From Sarcomyxa edulis (Eukaryota; Basidiomycota; Agaricomycetes; Agaricales; Mycenaceae): a stretch of DNA of 64,000 nt. The DNA is taken from assembly GCA_009761415.1 (NCBI GenBank), contig QUOL01000012.1, positions 387,001-451,000 of the forward strand, read 5' to 3'. The notes under the pieces are model-generated. The model saw only the letters and a list, made by a program, of their open reading frames with translations. It was not told the origin of the DNA and did no database searches. Each line of letters starts with the position of its first letter. The first letter of the stretch is position 1. A program made the translations under genes and the position numbers. This document shows positions 23,452 through 36,014 of this stretch, piece after piece.

Positions 23452-26400
23452 TCAGTTCAATACCCCAATACGTCTCCAATAAATTACATACTCCTCTACG
23501 TGCTTCCTATCAAGAGCGGTACTCCTCACCATCGTAGGTGAATCTTCGCGTGTTGCAGAGGTCCTCAAGATGACACTCCCTGCTGCCATACGTTCGAAAT
23601 CCCGTTCGAGGAAATCAAGCACCTTGTACGCGGCGTTATGTTCCGGATCATCTCCAAGTGCGCGAACGCGATGGAGCCATTCTGGGAAAGGAATCAAAGG
23701 GAGAGGTCCGTCCGAACCACCAATCACGGATGCGAGATTGTACAGAACACCGCCCCAAGACTGTCTGGAGGGATTCTCCAGGTGATAGATGGGTTTGAAG
23801 CCTTTCGAGAAGAGGAGCTCAGCGAGTACCTTTGCAGCTCGGTTGACAGGCATCCACGAAAGAGACTATCAAGATGATGAGAGAAAAATAACGGTAGTTA
23901 GTTAGAGTCCACTCACACCGTCAATGGCGGGCAACGCCTTCAGTGACTGAGACGTTCGGACGATGATGGGGATATGCTCATCGGCATTCCAAGCCCCCCA
24001 TCCTTCCGGACCTGTCATCTGGCCGATACGAACAGTGGAAGTCAATAATAACGGTTCTTCCCCGTCTGGCGAAGTGTTTCCATACAATTCATATGCTGCT
24101 TTGAGTACCCGCTCGCATACCCATTTAGCTTCTGGGTAGCCAAACTCGGCTGTACTTGCAGCCTCCAGGTCTACCTCTGGGACTTCTAGCGGTCCATCGG
24201 GGTTCATGATGGGGAATCGACCGGCGACTGCGATAGATGATGCGAACAAAAGGCGAGTTGGTGGGGAGCTGGCTGAGCGCGTTTCGGCGCTCAATAAGGA
24301 GAGCCGTACGAGATTGCTTAGGGCCTTGACGTGTGGTTCGAACGACGCTAGGTTTCTATTGAAGTTCACCGGCCACGCACTGTGATGTACACGGTTCAGA
24401 TGAAAAGAAAGAATGATAAATAGAGGAACGCACTTGTGGAAGATGTGAGTAACTCGGAGAAGCTGAAGAGAGGGTTGAGACGCGTCAATGAGGATTTTCA
24501 CACGAAGGCGACTTTATGAAAGTCACCTGAGAAAATTCAGACTCGTCGAGACCAAAATCAGACCGACTCATATCAGCTTCGTGAAGAACCACCTTTGCCC
24601 ATTGCGCCTGCTCCAAGGACGCCCCTCGACTATGGAGAGCTTCCATTTGACGTTCTCGTATTCCACCTAAACCCTTTCTATTGAGACAGATGACCTTCGA
24701 AACGTCGGGATCGCTAGCCAGTCTCGATAACAGGAAACAACCCAAACTACCGGTAGAGCCCGTTAATACCACCACAGATTTATCCTCTGCTGCATCCATA
24801 TGCTGGGCCTGTGCGTCTCGTGCTTTCCTAGCTAGGTCTGCGTAGGTGCGAAGCTCCGATCGGTAAAACTGGACCATAGACTCTATAGCTGCAATACGCC
24901 TGCTCTGCTTCGTCCCAGAGATGTTCCGTGAATAAGCACCCGACATTAGTCGCGAAACGGCGCGGTGAAGTTTCGTGAGAGTGGAGTTCTGGAAGCAAAA
25001 GTCGAGGTCGAGGTCGTGCACTGGTATTGGGAGATTAGGGGTGACGCGCAAGGAGGACATAATGGCACGACGTAATCGGCTGGCCTGCAGGCTGTCCATG
25101 CCAGCTTCGAAGAAATCGATGTTATCAGCTTCTCGTGAGTTGCCACCTTCGTCGCTTCCTGTGACGCTTCGTATCAAAGATCGAAGTGCCCCGAGAAGGT
25201 CGAGACCTCCATTGACTGTAGGTAGGGGCAATGGGACGGCTTTGAGGGTATCCGCCTTGATATAACAGGATTTGATCTCGTTCTCGAAGGCGGCGAAAGT
25301 TGCTTTCCGCGCTAGACTTCCCTTGTCCGTTCGAATTAGAGGTTTAGTATTCTCTCGAGTGATGATGATCATTTCCTTCGTGACCTTTCCGTGTTTATCT
25401 GTGAATGAATTGCCTCGCTCGAGGAATGACTCCAAGTCCGTTATGAAAGCTGCCAGATTCTCTGGTCGTTCGAGCTCGGCTTTGACTCTACCGATAGAAA
25501 GCTCGACCAACAGTCCCAGCGAGAGTTGACCATCTCCAAAAGCCAAAACATCCTTCACGTCTGGATGCTCAGCAACGGCTCTCTCAAGCTTCGCTGGCCT
25601 GATTTTTTCGCCAGTAGCGAGAACTATGAGATCGTCTGCACGGCCTAGAATCTTGACTTGTTTGCTGTCGCGAGGATTAGCTATAAGGAGATCTTGAACG
25701 ACATAGGGCTCTGTCCAGCCAGGCGGGTGGCCGATGAGACGATAGGTACCGCTGTGGTCATCTTGCTTGACGAGTTCAAGACCGATATCCGTTCGTGGCA
25801 TAAGATAATGCCAATCGTATCCACATGGGATTCTCTCAATAGGAGCAATAGCACTGATTTCGGTGGCGCCTGATGAGAGTGGTCAAATGTGAAGGCTTAA
25901 GGGGGTAAAAATCAACATACCCCAATGATTGAGTAGTTTGACACCATGTTCCACGAGTTTTCGCCCAATGGACTCTTTCATTGGCGCACCACCGACGGCA
26001 ACGATTTCGAGAGTCTTGAGGGCATCGAGCCCAGCACCCCCGGGAAGGTTTAGTATATCTTCCAAGATAGAGGGAACGGTGAACATAAAGTTTGCCCCAG
26101 TAGCTCGAAGCGTCGCGAGAGTAGATGTGGCAGTGGGAATCGTGGATGCAGGGGGCAGAACGAAGGGCAACCCTAGAGAAAGTGATAAACTGGGAGCCAA
26201 TAGTCCGAAGCCCTACAGATTCTATTAGAATAAACCTCGGTGCAAATATATCGAAACGTACATGATACAAGGGCAAAGTAGAGACATTGAAGTGGAAGGG
26301 CTCGTTCTGTTCAGGAATGCGATGACAAGCGGCGTAAAGCAGCAGATACACCTGAGTATGATATATTGGCTTGGGAAGACCGGTCGTTCCTGAAGAGTGT

Positions 26401-27084
26401 AAGATACACGCGTCACGGTCGTTGTATTGGAACGCGGTGTACATTGGTGGAACTGGTATACCACGAACTTCCGGATGATTTATGTTCATCAAATCCTCGT
26501 ACGCGAGCGCGTCAAGAAATCTGATGGCGTTGGTGCGAGGTTCCATTTCGAGAAGACTGATCGTATCCTTTACGGATCGCATGACTTGTCCACTTATCAG
26601 GACAGTCGAAGGAGATGTTTTCTCCAGTAAATGCGTGATTGCAATCGGGGTGAGACGCGCTGATAAGCAGAGAACCTAGAGTGGATGATTAGGTCAGACA
26701 ACGAAAGATAAATCGCCGTGTATGACTTACGGGAGTACCGATTCTTAGCAAGGCTGCCATGTATATAAAGATTCCGATATCACTGCCAAGAAGAATAGCG
26801 ACGGGCCTTATTACCTGTCCCCGTCGAGTCCGTCCTGTGGTGGAACCAGTTTTGACCAACCAAGAAGAAGCATTTTCCACAGCGGCCTGAAGCTGCGAGA
26901 AGGTGATTCGAAAGGGAGCATCCTCTCCAGTGCGACCTTGTAGACCAAATAGATGATTGGGGTTGTATCTCGCGTTGAAAGCTATTAACTCTGGTAAGGA
27001 ATTGACGCCATCGGGATGGTCACGTCCATATCCAAGGTTGATATAGGGACGAATGAAAGCCGTACCAACACAGGCGGAGGGCAT
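23452..27084 (-). CDS. Adenylate-forming reductase (NRPS-like, A-T-R)
   Basis: Seven exons (27084-26731, 26675-26262, 26212-25921, 25869-24527, 24462-24434, 24379-23917, 23865-23452) give 1,102 residues. The adenylation domain (1 to about 570) carries ACILHSSGTTGLPKPIYHTQ, LNHWGATEISAI and KILGRADDLIVLATGEKIRP. The carrier domain has FFEAGMDSLQASRLRRA, with the phosphopantetheine Ser near 612. The thioester reductase domain (about 715-1100) starts VVVLTGSTGSLGCFLLSRLA and has FGYPEAKWVCERVL, the Tyr-x3-Lys pair. The family activates a carboxylic acid as AMP ester, loads it on the carrier and releases it as aldehyde using NADPH. There is no condensation domain, so it is not lysine-pathway Lys2 by size or motif. 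The substrate is unknown; aryl acids are typical for basidiomycete members. One exon is 29 nt. Alternative upstream ATGs are out of frame. Confidence 0.88.
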
Positions 27085-29023
27085 AGCTTGGAGAGACGAC
27101 AGACTGAGCCATCCAAGCAACCATCTTATACAGAAAAAAATAAGCGAGATAGAAGAATTTATATCATGGGGAGATGTTCCGGTGACTTGTGAGTTTAGGA
27201 AGACAAGATGCCCTGCTGTTAGGTTGCTAGAAACAGGTTAACGTCCGGGTATTCGGGCAAGGCGGTGGATGGACCATGAGGAGAAGGACGACTATGTCTA
27301 GGTGCTAGATCCGAGAAAGTCATGGTTAGCAGTCAAGAAGAGTGGCGCCAAATTTTGCCAGTGAGTGGCCATCAATTTCCATCCTAATCGCGCATCCAAG
27401 GCTTGACATCTTACTCTCATCTCAACGACTCTCGTACATTTTTGGGAACCATGCCCGCAGAATATCGGAGCCTGGACATTCCTTGTCTTCTTGATTTGGC
27501 TTCTCACCCGCAATAAGAGACCTGCGACGGACTCCGACGTGGAACCACCTTTTATTTACCTTGCCATCTGCAAGTCCAACCTATCACATCTAGACAGTCG
27601 TTCCTCTAGACACGGAGTAGATGTCTTTCTAGGAGATCGGATACCGTAGTGGGTGGATGTGTGGTACGTTCTTTTCTCTGACTACTCGAACCATCACTTT
27701 ATTACTATTACCAGTGTCGGTACCATCAAATTCCGTTGAGTTTGAGTGTGTCCTTGCGCGTGGTCTCTCATTCCATCAACGGGATTTCACGTAGCCGGAC
27801 AGGATGTGGGCTGCTGTACATGCCATGTTCGCCTTCGCATCTTCCAGGATGCCCTTTGTCAATGCGACCCATCTGCGATCCATCCAATATTGCATTCCAA
27901 GGTACTTACTCAAACATACCACCCGCTCTGTAACGCATCAACCTATGTCAAGCTGTAACATCTGTGCAGGATCACTCGTCAATTCCCTCGATGATGTACC
28001 TGCCTGTTAGTTTTCGCACCACTTCTAGCATCCTGTCGCCTACAGATAGCCTGCAAGAGATTCTCTTGAATAACGTTTCGTACCAGTGAGTGGAAACAAA
28101 AATTACTCTTGACTGCACGAATGTCAATACAACTTGAGGCCTGAGTTGCTCGTCTTTGAATTTCCGCCATTGACGCGCTTTCGACAACGATGTGAGTGCG
28201 GGTAAGAGCTATTGACCATCTCATGTAATCCGCGCTCGATTGAACTGACTGATTCTCCTGCACCAGCTCATACAAACCCGTTTGATAGTAGATGACAGTG
28301 TATTTTGGCAGGACAAATTCTATCAAAGTTTGAAGGACTCACATGATGGCAATGATTCACTACGGTGTCCTTCTCCTCGCCAGGGTCTCTAGGTCGACAT
28401 TATGATTTATGTCGCACGAACAAGTCAGTGGTCGGAGCATACTCGATGTACTAGACTGTCTAGACAAAGGTCTGATCTTCAGTCAACTCAACTTCCGCGA
28501 GCTTCCGCGTTTGTTTCCTACCAGGTCCAAGAACGTTTGAAGCCTCAAGTTAAGCCGGGGTCTGAGAGGCTTCTCAGCGGTGTAAGTCAGCCACTGCGAT
28601 TCAACATCTTTCAACATCGGCAATTGCATCCGGTTCGGATGATGAGAAAGAGGTTTCCGAGTCGGAGGCCCCTAACTGATCTCTAAATCTGCAGATCACA
28701 CTAATCTTTCAATCGTTTAGAGCCTTTCACTGGTACGAAGTTTACAAGCGTGTTATCAATATTTTCTCATCATTGACGCCTCTCCTCAGTCTTTCTCACT
28801 CATGGATTACCACCACTCGCGTAATATCTGGACAGAACACGTTCGTCATGCGGGGTCGTCGCTTATGATCGGCGGATATGCTCTCCTAATGCTCACCAAT
28901 GTCTAGCACTCAAGTTGAGCCCCCTGAAGCGATGAAAGTATTAAAGAGGTCGACGAAAGGTCGACATCCATATTCCTCACCACCAATCAGTCCCTATCAT
29001 CAGCCTTTACAACAAATTCTACA
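27085..29023. other. Gene-poor stretch, nothing supported
   Basis: About 1.9 kb between the divergent adenylate-forming reductase and first alkenal reductase. Open frames are all shorter than 120 codons and have no splice-extendable motif. It must hold the promoters of both neighbours. Confidence 0.5.
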
Positions 29024-30557
29024 ATGTCTCCCATCACCAACGCCCGCCACCTTTTCAACGAAGTCCCTACAGGTACGTAACTTCCACTCCTGTGTTCACT
29101 AGAAACCAATTGACCATTCATTTTGTAGGCTACCCTATCCCGGGAAAAACCACAATCTACGATACAACACAGACTATCGATCTCGAAAACGTCCCGTTGA
29201 ATGGTGGACTTCTCATCAAAGTCCTAGTTTTGTCCATCGACCCGTACTTGCGCGGTAAAATGCGCGACGCGAACGTCAAATCGTATGCGCCCGCCAACAT
29301 CATCGGAGAACCGTAAGCACTTCTCAGCCATCACACCTCTTCGACTGCTTATGATGAAGCCCTTCAAAGGTTATACAATCACGGCGTTGGAGTAGTACTC
29401 CGATCTGAGTTCCCTGGCGTCAAGGCCGGTGATCATGTGTATGGGATGTTAAGTGCGCGTTCCATACCATTTGCTACTCTACCGTCCTTGGGCTAATGGA
29501 CGATCTCGTAGATTTCCAGGAGTATGATATCAAGAAAGACATGTTCGATCTGCGTGTCATCGAAAACAAGGAGAACCTTCCTTGGTCCGTCTTCACTGGG
29601 GCGGCAGGTATGCCTGGTAAGTCAATCTCCCTCCTACACATACACTGCATTTAATGCTCATCTGCTGTGTGTAGGTAAAACCGCTTTCGCGGGTTGGAAA
29701 GCATATTCCAAGGCCAAAAAGGTATGACATTGTATCAATTGGCTACGTACCGCTGTTAACAAACATGTTACAGGGCGAGACAGCTTTCATCACGACCGGT
29801 GCTGGTCTGGTTGGATCGTGCGTCATATTCCTCGAGATTCCCTTTAAACAGATCTAACGCGCACTACCTTTTTTCCAGTCTCGTAGCCCAGTTCGCCAAG
29901 CTAGATGGATTGAAGGTCGTAGCCTCTGCCGGTTCGGACGATAAGGTTGACTTCATGAAAGAGATGGGCGTCGACGTCGCATTCAACTACAAAAAGACGG
30001 ACACCCGGGCAGTCATGGAAAAGGAGGGGCCTCTCGACGTGTAAGCACTTGCACACCTCATCATTCCATGCTTTAGCTAACTTGTCGTCATAGCTACTGG
30101 GATAATGTCGGTGGTGAGATGCTCGAAGCCGCTATAGACAACGCCGCAGTCAAATCTCGATTCATCGTACGTTTCTCTATCCATACCTCCCTACTTTCGA
30201 TCTGACGGTGACCGCGTTGTAGGAATGTGGATGGATTTCCGGATACAACGGTGAACCGCAACCCGTCAGGGTAAGTCGCAGCTTCAACTCTCGATTATCA
30301 GTTGAAATGATGATGTTTCGCAGAATCTCCACCTCCTCTTCGGAAAGTCGATCACGCTCTACGGATTCCTCATCTTCGCGATCGAACATGAGTACATTGA
30401 CGAGTTCTACGCCACGGTTCCCAAGATGATAGCTGAGGGAAAGTTGAAGTTCAAGGAGGACATCACTCGAGGTCTTGACAAAGTCGGTGAGGCGATTTTG
30501 GCCGTCCAACAAGGAACCAACACGGGAAAGAGTGTAATTCTGGTGGCTGAGGAGTAG
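29024..30557 (+). CDS. NADP-dependent alkenal/enone reductase, MDR family (copy 1)
   Basis: Ten exons (29024-29072, 29129-29312, 29370-29452, 29512-29616, 29675-29721, 29774-29817, 29879-30040, 30094-30166, 30223-30270, 30324-30557), 342 residues. Motifs: IDPYLRGKMRDANVKSY, LPWSVFTGAAGMPGKTAFAG, the nucleotide-binding TTGAGLVGSLVAQFAKLDGL, VVASAGSDDKVDFMKEMGVD, and YWDNVGGEMLEAAI. This is the zinc-free medium-chain reductase group of leukotriene B4 dehydrogenase, prostaglandin reductase and plant alkenal double-bond reductases. These reduce the C=C bond of alpha,beta-unsaturated carbonyls with NADPH in the cytosol. Copy 2 follows 367 bp downstream on the same strand with the same protein length. 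The natural substrate is unknown. Confidence 0.9.
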
Positions 30558-30859
30558 ATTACCACTTAGACCGTATCCTAGAACATTTTTTATAGGGTCT
30601 TAGAATTTCAATTATTTCTTTTCTTTGAAGCTGAAGATTAGATTAGATCGACCGGGTATAGAAAGGTATTCTTAGCCGGTGATCCGCTTGTTTCTTTTCG
30701 CCCGAGGTTCGTTCCGTCACCTTATCCTGGTGGACTGACCAACAACGAGGGACGGTTGGCCCGTGTAGAGGTGGCCAAGAGGATTCTGCTGATAAAATTT
30801 CCATTTTGCTTATAAAACCCCAGAAAACCCCTTGCTTATACAATGTCGAAAAATCCCAA

Positions 30860-30866
30860 TATAAAA
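30860..30866 (+). promoter_or_regulatory. TATA-like box of copy 2 reductase
   Basis: TATAAAA lies 59 bp upstream of the ATG at 30925, within a 367-bp spacer after copy 1. Spacing is plausible for a fungal TATA element; no experimental support. Confidence 0.4.
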
Positions 30867-30924
30867 CGCTCCTTCAAGCTTCCATCCCTCCTTTTCTCAC
30901 ATTTACTCCCTCCTCGAAATATCA

Positions 30925-32563
30925 ATGGCGCCTACTGTAAACACCCGCGTTCTGTTCAACTCAGTCCCCCAAGGTACGAAAAGGCCTGTTAGCTTCTACA
31001 TTTTACAGACATCTCATTATCTTTTGTACAGATTTCCCTGAACCCGGAAAGACCGTCATCACCGATACGACTCAGACCATCGATCTCGAGAATGCCCCGC
31101 TAGATGGAGGAATCCTCATCAAGACTCTTGTGCTCTCCATCGACCCGTATATGCGAGGCAAGATGCGCCACCCCAACATCAAGTCCTACACGGTAAGAAT
31201 GAATCGGTCTCTTTTTTGAACAACGCGTTTGACTCTCTTCCAGCCCGCATTCATTGTCGGTGAACCGTAAGTCTTCGATCCGGTTCTATTCAGTATTGCA
31301 CGAGTTGACCTTTCTCAAAAGGCTCGACGGTGGCGGTGTTGGCGTTGTCCTCCGTTCAGAAGCTCCGGGATTCAAGGCTGGTGATCATGTTTTGGGACAT
31401 TTCAGTGCGTCGTTCCATGCATGCATATTTCGCGAACCACTCTCACGGCATGATAGAGCACGAGGAGTACAGCATCCGAAAGGATGTAGAAGCTTTCAAA
31501 GTCCTCAAGAACGAAGCCAAGCTGCCTTGGTCCACCTACGTCGGATCCGCTGGAATGCCTGGTAAAGCCATATCGATCTTTACTATTCAAGATTCTGACT
31601 CTAGATGGTAGGACAAACCGCTTACATGTCGTGGAAGGAATATTCGCATGCAAAAAAGGTTTGTCTGTATTCTTCAGTCTTGCGTCTCATAAGCATGCTG
31701 AGGTTCGCTTAGGGAGAAACAGTCTTCGTTACAGCGGGAGCAGGTACTTGAATCTCAGTGTCATTCTATCTTTATTTCTCTGATCCCTACGACTATAATC
31801 AGGACCTGTTGGATCGTAAGCGCCAGAGTCAACTTATCTTATCACTGACTGACACCCACATCCTCAGCTTTGTGATTCAGCTTGCCAAACGAGATGGTTT
31901 AAAAGTTATCGCATCTGCTGGCTCGGAAGAGAAAGTCGCGTTCCTTAGGGAGATCGGCGCAGACGTCGCTTTCAACTACAAAACGACGGATACCCGTGAG
32001 GTCCTCGAGAAAGAAGGTCCGATCGACATGTGAGAGTGTTCGTTAAACTGCCACGGCTTCTCATTAACATCATATCTTGTTATTAGCTACTACGACAACG
32101 TTGGTGGGGATTCCTTGGATCTCGCACTGGAAGCGGCCTCAATTGGCGCCCGATTCATTGTAAGTGTTGCTTTCTCAACTACCGCAGAACCCTCCCAATG
32201 ATGACTTTCGATTCCCAGGAATGTGGTATGATATCCGGATATAACACTGGAGTCCAACCCTGCAAGGTACTTTGCTCTTCTCCTGTATGTCTTGTGCAAC
32301 GTACGTGACACTAATTACTCACACTCCAGAATATTGCCCTTGTGGTCGGCAAATCCATCACTATCCAGGGTTTCATCGTCTGGAGACTTCACCCCAAATA
32401 TGCCGAAGAATTCTACAGCATAGTTCCTGGATGGCTCGCAACTGGTGTCATCAAGTACAGGGAGGAAGTCACGAAGGGGATAGAGCATGTTGGCGATGTT
32501 ATGCTTGCTGTCCAGAAGGGAACTAACAAAGGCAAGGCTGTCATAGAGGTCGCGACTGATTAG
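30925..32563 (+). CDS. NADP-dependent alkenal/enone reductase, MDR family (copy 2)
   Basis: Twelve exons (30925-30973, 31032-31192, 31244-31266, 31322-31404, 31457-31561, 31612-31658, 31713-31743, 31803-31815, 31868-32029, 32087-32159, 32219-32266, 32330-32563), 342 residues, exactly as long as copy 1. Motifs: TIDLENAPLDGGILIKTLVL, IDPYMRGKMRHPNIKSYTPA, LPWSTYVGSAGMPGQTAYMS, FVTAGAGPVGSFVIQLAKRD and YYDNVGGDSLDLAL. Same family and reaction as copy 1. Two introns are extra relative to copy 1 (before 31244 and before 31803), the latter leaving a 13-nt exon. The copies have diverged clearly at protein level, so this is not a recent duplication. Confidence 0.9.
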
Positions 32564-33695
32564 AAATATATGCATGCAAATACGTAGACTGCTGAAATGC
32601 GAATGTGCTTTTATCGATAGGTCGCGACAGTCATGTCACGTGGATGTGACCACTCGCGAATGATGACTTCTTATCTGGTGGGCGAGTGTCAGACAGTCAA
32701 GCGAAACTCAGGCCACTCGAGAACCAAGAAAAACGCCATCCTTTTGATAGTAGGAGGCCGTATACGTACACTTTTCTGTTTGAGGTTACTTACTTACAGG
32801 ATATCGAAACCAGATCGAATCCGACTCCACGCCGGGCATGTTGGAAAAGACCATCGTTGAGTCTGGCACGATACAGACCTCCAGTCCAAAGGCTGTAGCC
32901 GACAACAATTTACTATTAGGTTTGCGAAGTCTAAAGTATAGAGACTAACCACCAAGTTCATCCCCACTCACTTCGAATTCCAACCACAGAGATATAGGTG
33001 CAGAAGCAATGCTAGAGACCTTTGAGATACGGGCACAGGGATAGCTTACTTGAGCCCAGGACGGATCCGAGTGGATGTGCGATTATTGCTCGAAAGACCC
33101 ATGCAAGACCTATGCAAGTGGATCAATCAGATGAGCATTCGATCCGACGAGATAATGTCCGATTAGTGAGCTCAAGTAGTAAAGGCAAGTCCCCAGAAGA
33201 GCGTTGATAGATGATCATGGAGCAGAAAGTTTGTTCAGTGTTCACGAAGCAACGTTGAAGACAAGGGGCCAGTCAGTCGTGAGTGATTCACCTAGGGATT
33301 CAGAGTCCGGTGGCCCACTCGAATTCCGACTGTGTGAAATAAATTCTCACCTTTTGTTCACCCTCTTTCTCTTAGTACCGACCCTCTTTTAGCTGAATCG
33401 CGTCTGTACTGTAAAATCGTCGAACTGGAGTATTTTGACACTATCGCAATTCTAGATTTCTTATCTAGACATCAATGTGGTATAATGGTCTAGTACAACT
33501 CGGAATAGCAGACGAACTACGTACCAGCGGACCGCCTATGGTACTTCCAGTGCCATTGGACCTGCAAATGCTCCTTATGGACCTATTCGCAACCCTTTCT
33601 CCGCTGGTTCCTCTGGATAGGTTCCACTCAACCACCGATCCGCTTTCCAGAGTAAATAAAGACTCGCTGATAGACACTCGTCCTGTACATTGCCC
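32564..33695. other. Gene-poor stretch, nothing supported
   Basis: About 1.1 kb between copy 2 reductase and the P450. Short open frames only; none shows domain motifs. Confidence 0.5.
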
Positions 33696-35906
33696 ATGAA
33701 CTCCTTTCTCTCGCCTTTAGAATTGGCTATTGCGGTCGTTGCTCTTGTGTCTCTCGCGATCGCTTACAGAAAACATAGCTCCTCTTGCGGGAAGCACCTT
33801 CCTCCTGGACCCCAAGGAATACCACTCTTTGGGAATTTGTTCCAAGTCAGTGCCCTTCGACCTTACCCGCAGGTGTGTTTCCGCGCTCATCTTTATGCTC
33901 GCTTCCAGTCTGATCAGATAATACATTCTAGTTTCGTGAATGGGCTTTAAAGTATGGCCCAGTTTTTCGCCTTCGTCTTGGCTCCCAGAACGTTATCGTC
34001 CTCAATACCGCCAAAGCGGCAGACGAACTACTTGGCAACCGAAGCAAGACATATTCCAGCCGTTCTCCTCCTCATGTTGCCCATGATATCATGAGCGCTG
34101 GACAGCGACTGGTATTTCTTCCCTATGCAAAGGAATGGAAAACGGCCAGAAGGTCTTTGCAAAGCGCTATTGGGCCAGGGCCGTCGAAGCGTCTTCGCCC
34201 AGTACAAGACATGGAATCTCGGGTGCTTCTCCGTGACCTTTTACATCACGGAGACAAAAATGTCGTCAAGGATTGCCACGATGGTTCCAACGGCGGAACA
34301 CCAGAAGGTCATTGGTTTTCACTGATCCGCAGATATGTAAATCTGCTTGCTATCTTGGAACAGTGACCTTCAAGGCTAATCAGTGATTTAATATCCTAAA
34401 AGAGTACAAGTGTGGTCATGACCGTCACATACGGCGAACGCATCCACAGCCTCGTCGATAACACTTATCTGTAGGTCCTTTGCGTTTCAGAAGGACCTGA
34501 TACTTGAAGTCTTTCGATAGGAATCTGATTTATGAAGTGTTGAGGAATTTTACTCACGTGGCGCAACCCGGTTATTATCTGTGCGTCACGTCGCAATAAT
34601 CACTGATTCCAGGGCATTCTTCTGACCAACCAACAGAGCTGATGCGTTCCCTATCCTGCGTAAATTCCCTGATTTCCTCGCTCGATGGAGAGTCGAGGCG
34701 CGGAACATGCACGATTGGTAAAGTGGTTCTCATCTGTAGAGACTTGTACGAAATTGATCGTATGTAGGGAAATGGGTCTCTGGGGAGGTCTCCTTACAGA
34801 CATCCAAAAGGACATGAGCAATGGAATATCAAGAGACTCTTATGTTGGGTCTTATCTGAAACAACGCGCTGAAAATGGACACGAAAAAGCTCCCGGATGC
34901 GGACTTACCGAGGACGGCTGGCTTAAAGACACATTATTGGCCTACACTGCGGGTACCGTCCTTGAAGCAGGATCGGATACCACCGCCAGTGCTATACAAT
35001 CATTCATTTTGTTTATGCTCAGTCATCCGGTATGTTCTATAGCTCTCATGTGTCCCTTCAAACGTCGTTTACGTCCCGTGTAGCACGTACTTCGGACTGC
35101 CCGCGAAGAGATGGATCGTGTTGTGGGGCCCGACCGACTACCGACCTTTGAAGATGAAGCCGGCCTTCCATATCTGATAGCCTGTATCAAGGAGACGCTT
35201 AGACGTCGGCCCCCTTCCATAATGGGTGCGTCCGCTCTGTTTTGTTTCATTCGAGAAGTCGTGTAACAATACAAGCAGCTATTCCCCATTCTGCTGACGA
35301 CGACGATGTCTACAATGGAATGTTTATACCCAAGGGTTCTACTATCATCGGGTAAAGTTTTGTTCGTTCTCTCAGTTCGGATGTTCTGACATGTACCACT
35401 ACATCAGTAATGTCTGGGCAATCCACATGGATCCTATTCGTTACCCCAATCCTTTCGCTTTCGACCCCGAACGTTTTCTTGTCCACGACAAACCCATGCG
35501 GTGGGGTAGCGGCCCAGATTCGGATCGCGACCAGTTAAGTTGTCTTCCACCACATCACAGATCTTTGTTCTGAGTATCCCTGTTCATGTTTAGTTATGTC
35601 TTTGGCTGGGGTAGACGATTCTGTCAAGGAAGTTACATCGCAGAAGCTTCGTTGTTCATCGTCCTGTCCAGGCTTATCTGGGGTATAGAATTCCAGGCTC
35701 CTATCGATCCCGGGACTGGAAACCCCATCATCCCTGATATCAATGACGAAGAGCACACTTTTACAGATAGTATTGTCAGCGTTCCGAGAATCTTCAAGGC
35801 GTCCTTCAGGGCGAGGTCGGAGAAGCATGCCACTATCATCGAACGGACTTTTGAAGAGGCACAGGGCGAATGGCAGACATTAGGTCTCAAAACTGACGAG
35901 CGTTGA
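33696..35906 (+). CDS. Cytochrome P450 monooxygenase
   Basis: Ten exons (33696-33872, 33932-34336, 34403-34470, 34521-34570, 34639-34717, 34768-35029, 35084-35225, 35279-35351, 35408-35533, 35594-35906), 564 residues. A hydrophobic anchor (ELAIAVVALVSLAIAY) is followed by the proline hinge HLPPGPQGIPLFGN. The I-helix has AGSDTTAS, the K-helix ETLR, the PERF region FDPERFL, and the heme loop FGWGRRFCQG, with the ligand Cys at about 471. This is a complete microsomal P450 with every key residue. Its start is fixed by the anchor. Basidiomycetes carry large P450 families, so the CYP family and substrate cannot be told from motifs. It lies between the two alkenal reductases and a GST, consistent with tailoring or detoxification. 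Confidence 0.92.
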
Positions 35907-36014
35907 TGGCAGTCCAGACCAATAGTTCCACTGAGCAGTGCGTTATGATATGGATTTTTCAGTTGTTCGTATTCACATGCATAACTCCGTGATGAAGTGG
36001 TATGTTACACTAAG

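Noticed and set aside
23452..27084. Identification of the A-T-R enzyme as lysine-pathway aminoadipate reductase (Lys2)
   Set aside because: It is shorter than Lys2, lacks the long N-terminal extension, and its motifs are closer to basidiomycete secondary-metabolism adenylate-forming reductases.
33475..33699. Short plus-strand frame upstream of the P450
   Set aside because: No homology and it overlaps the P450 start; likely 5' untranslated sequence.
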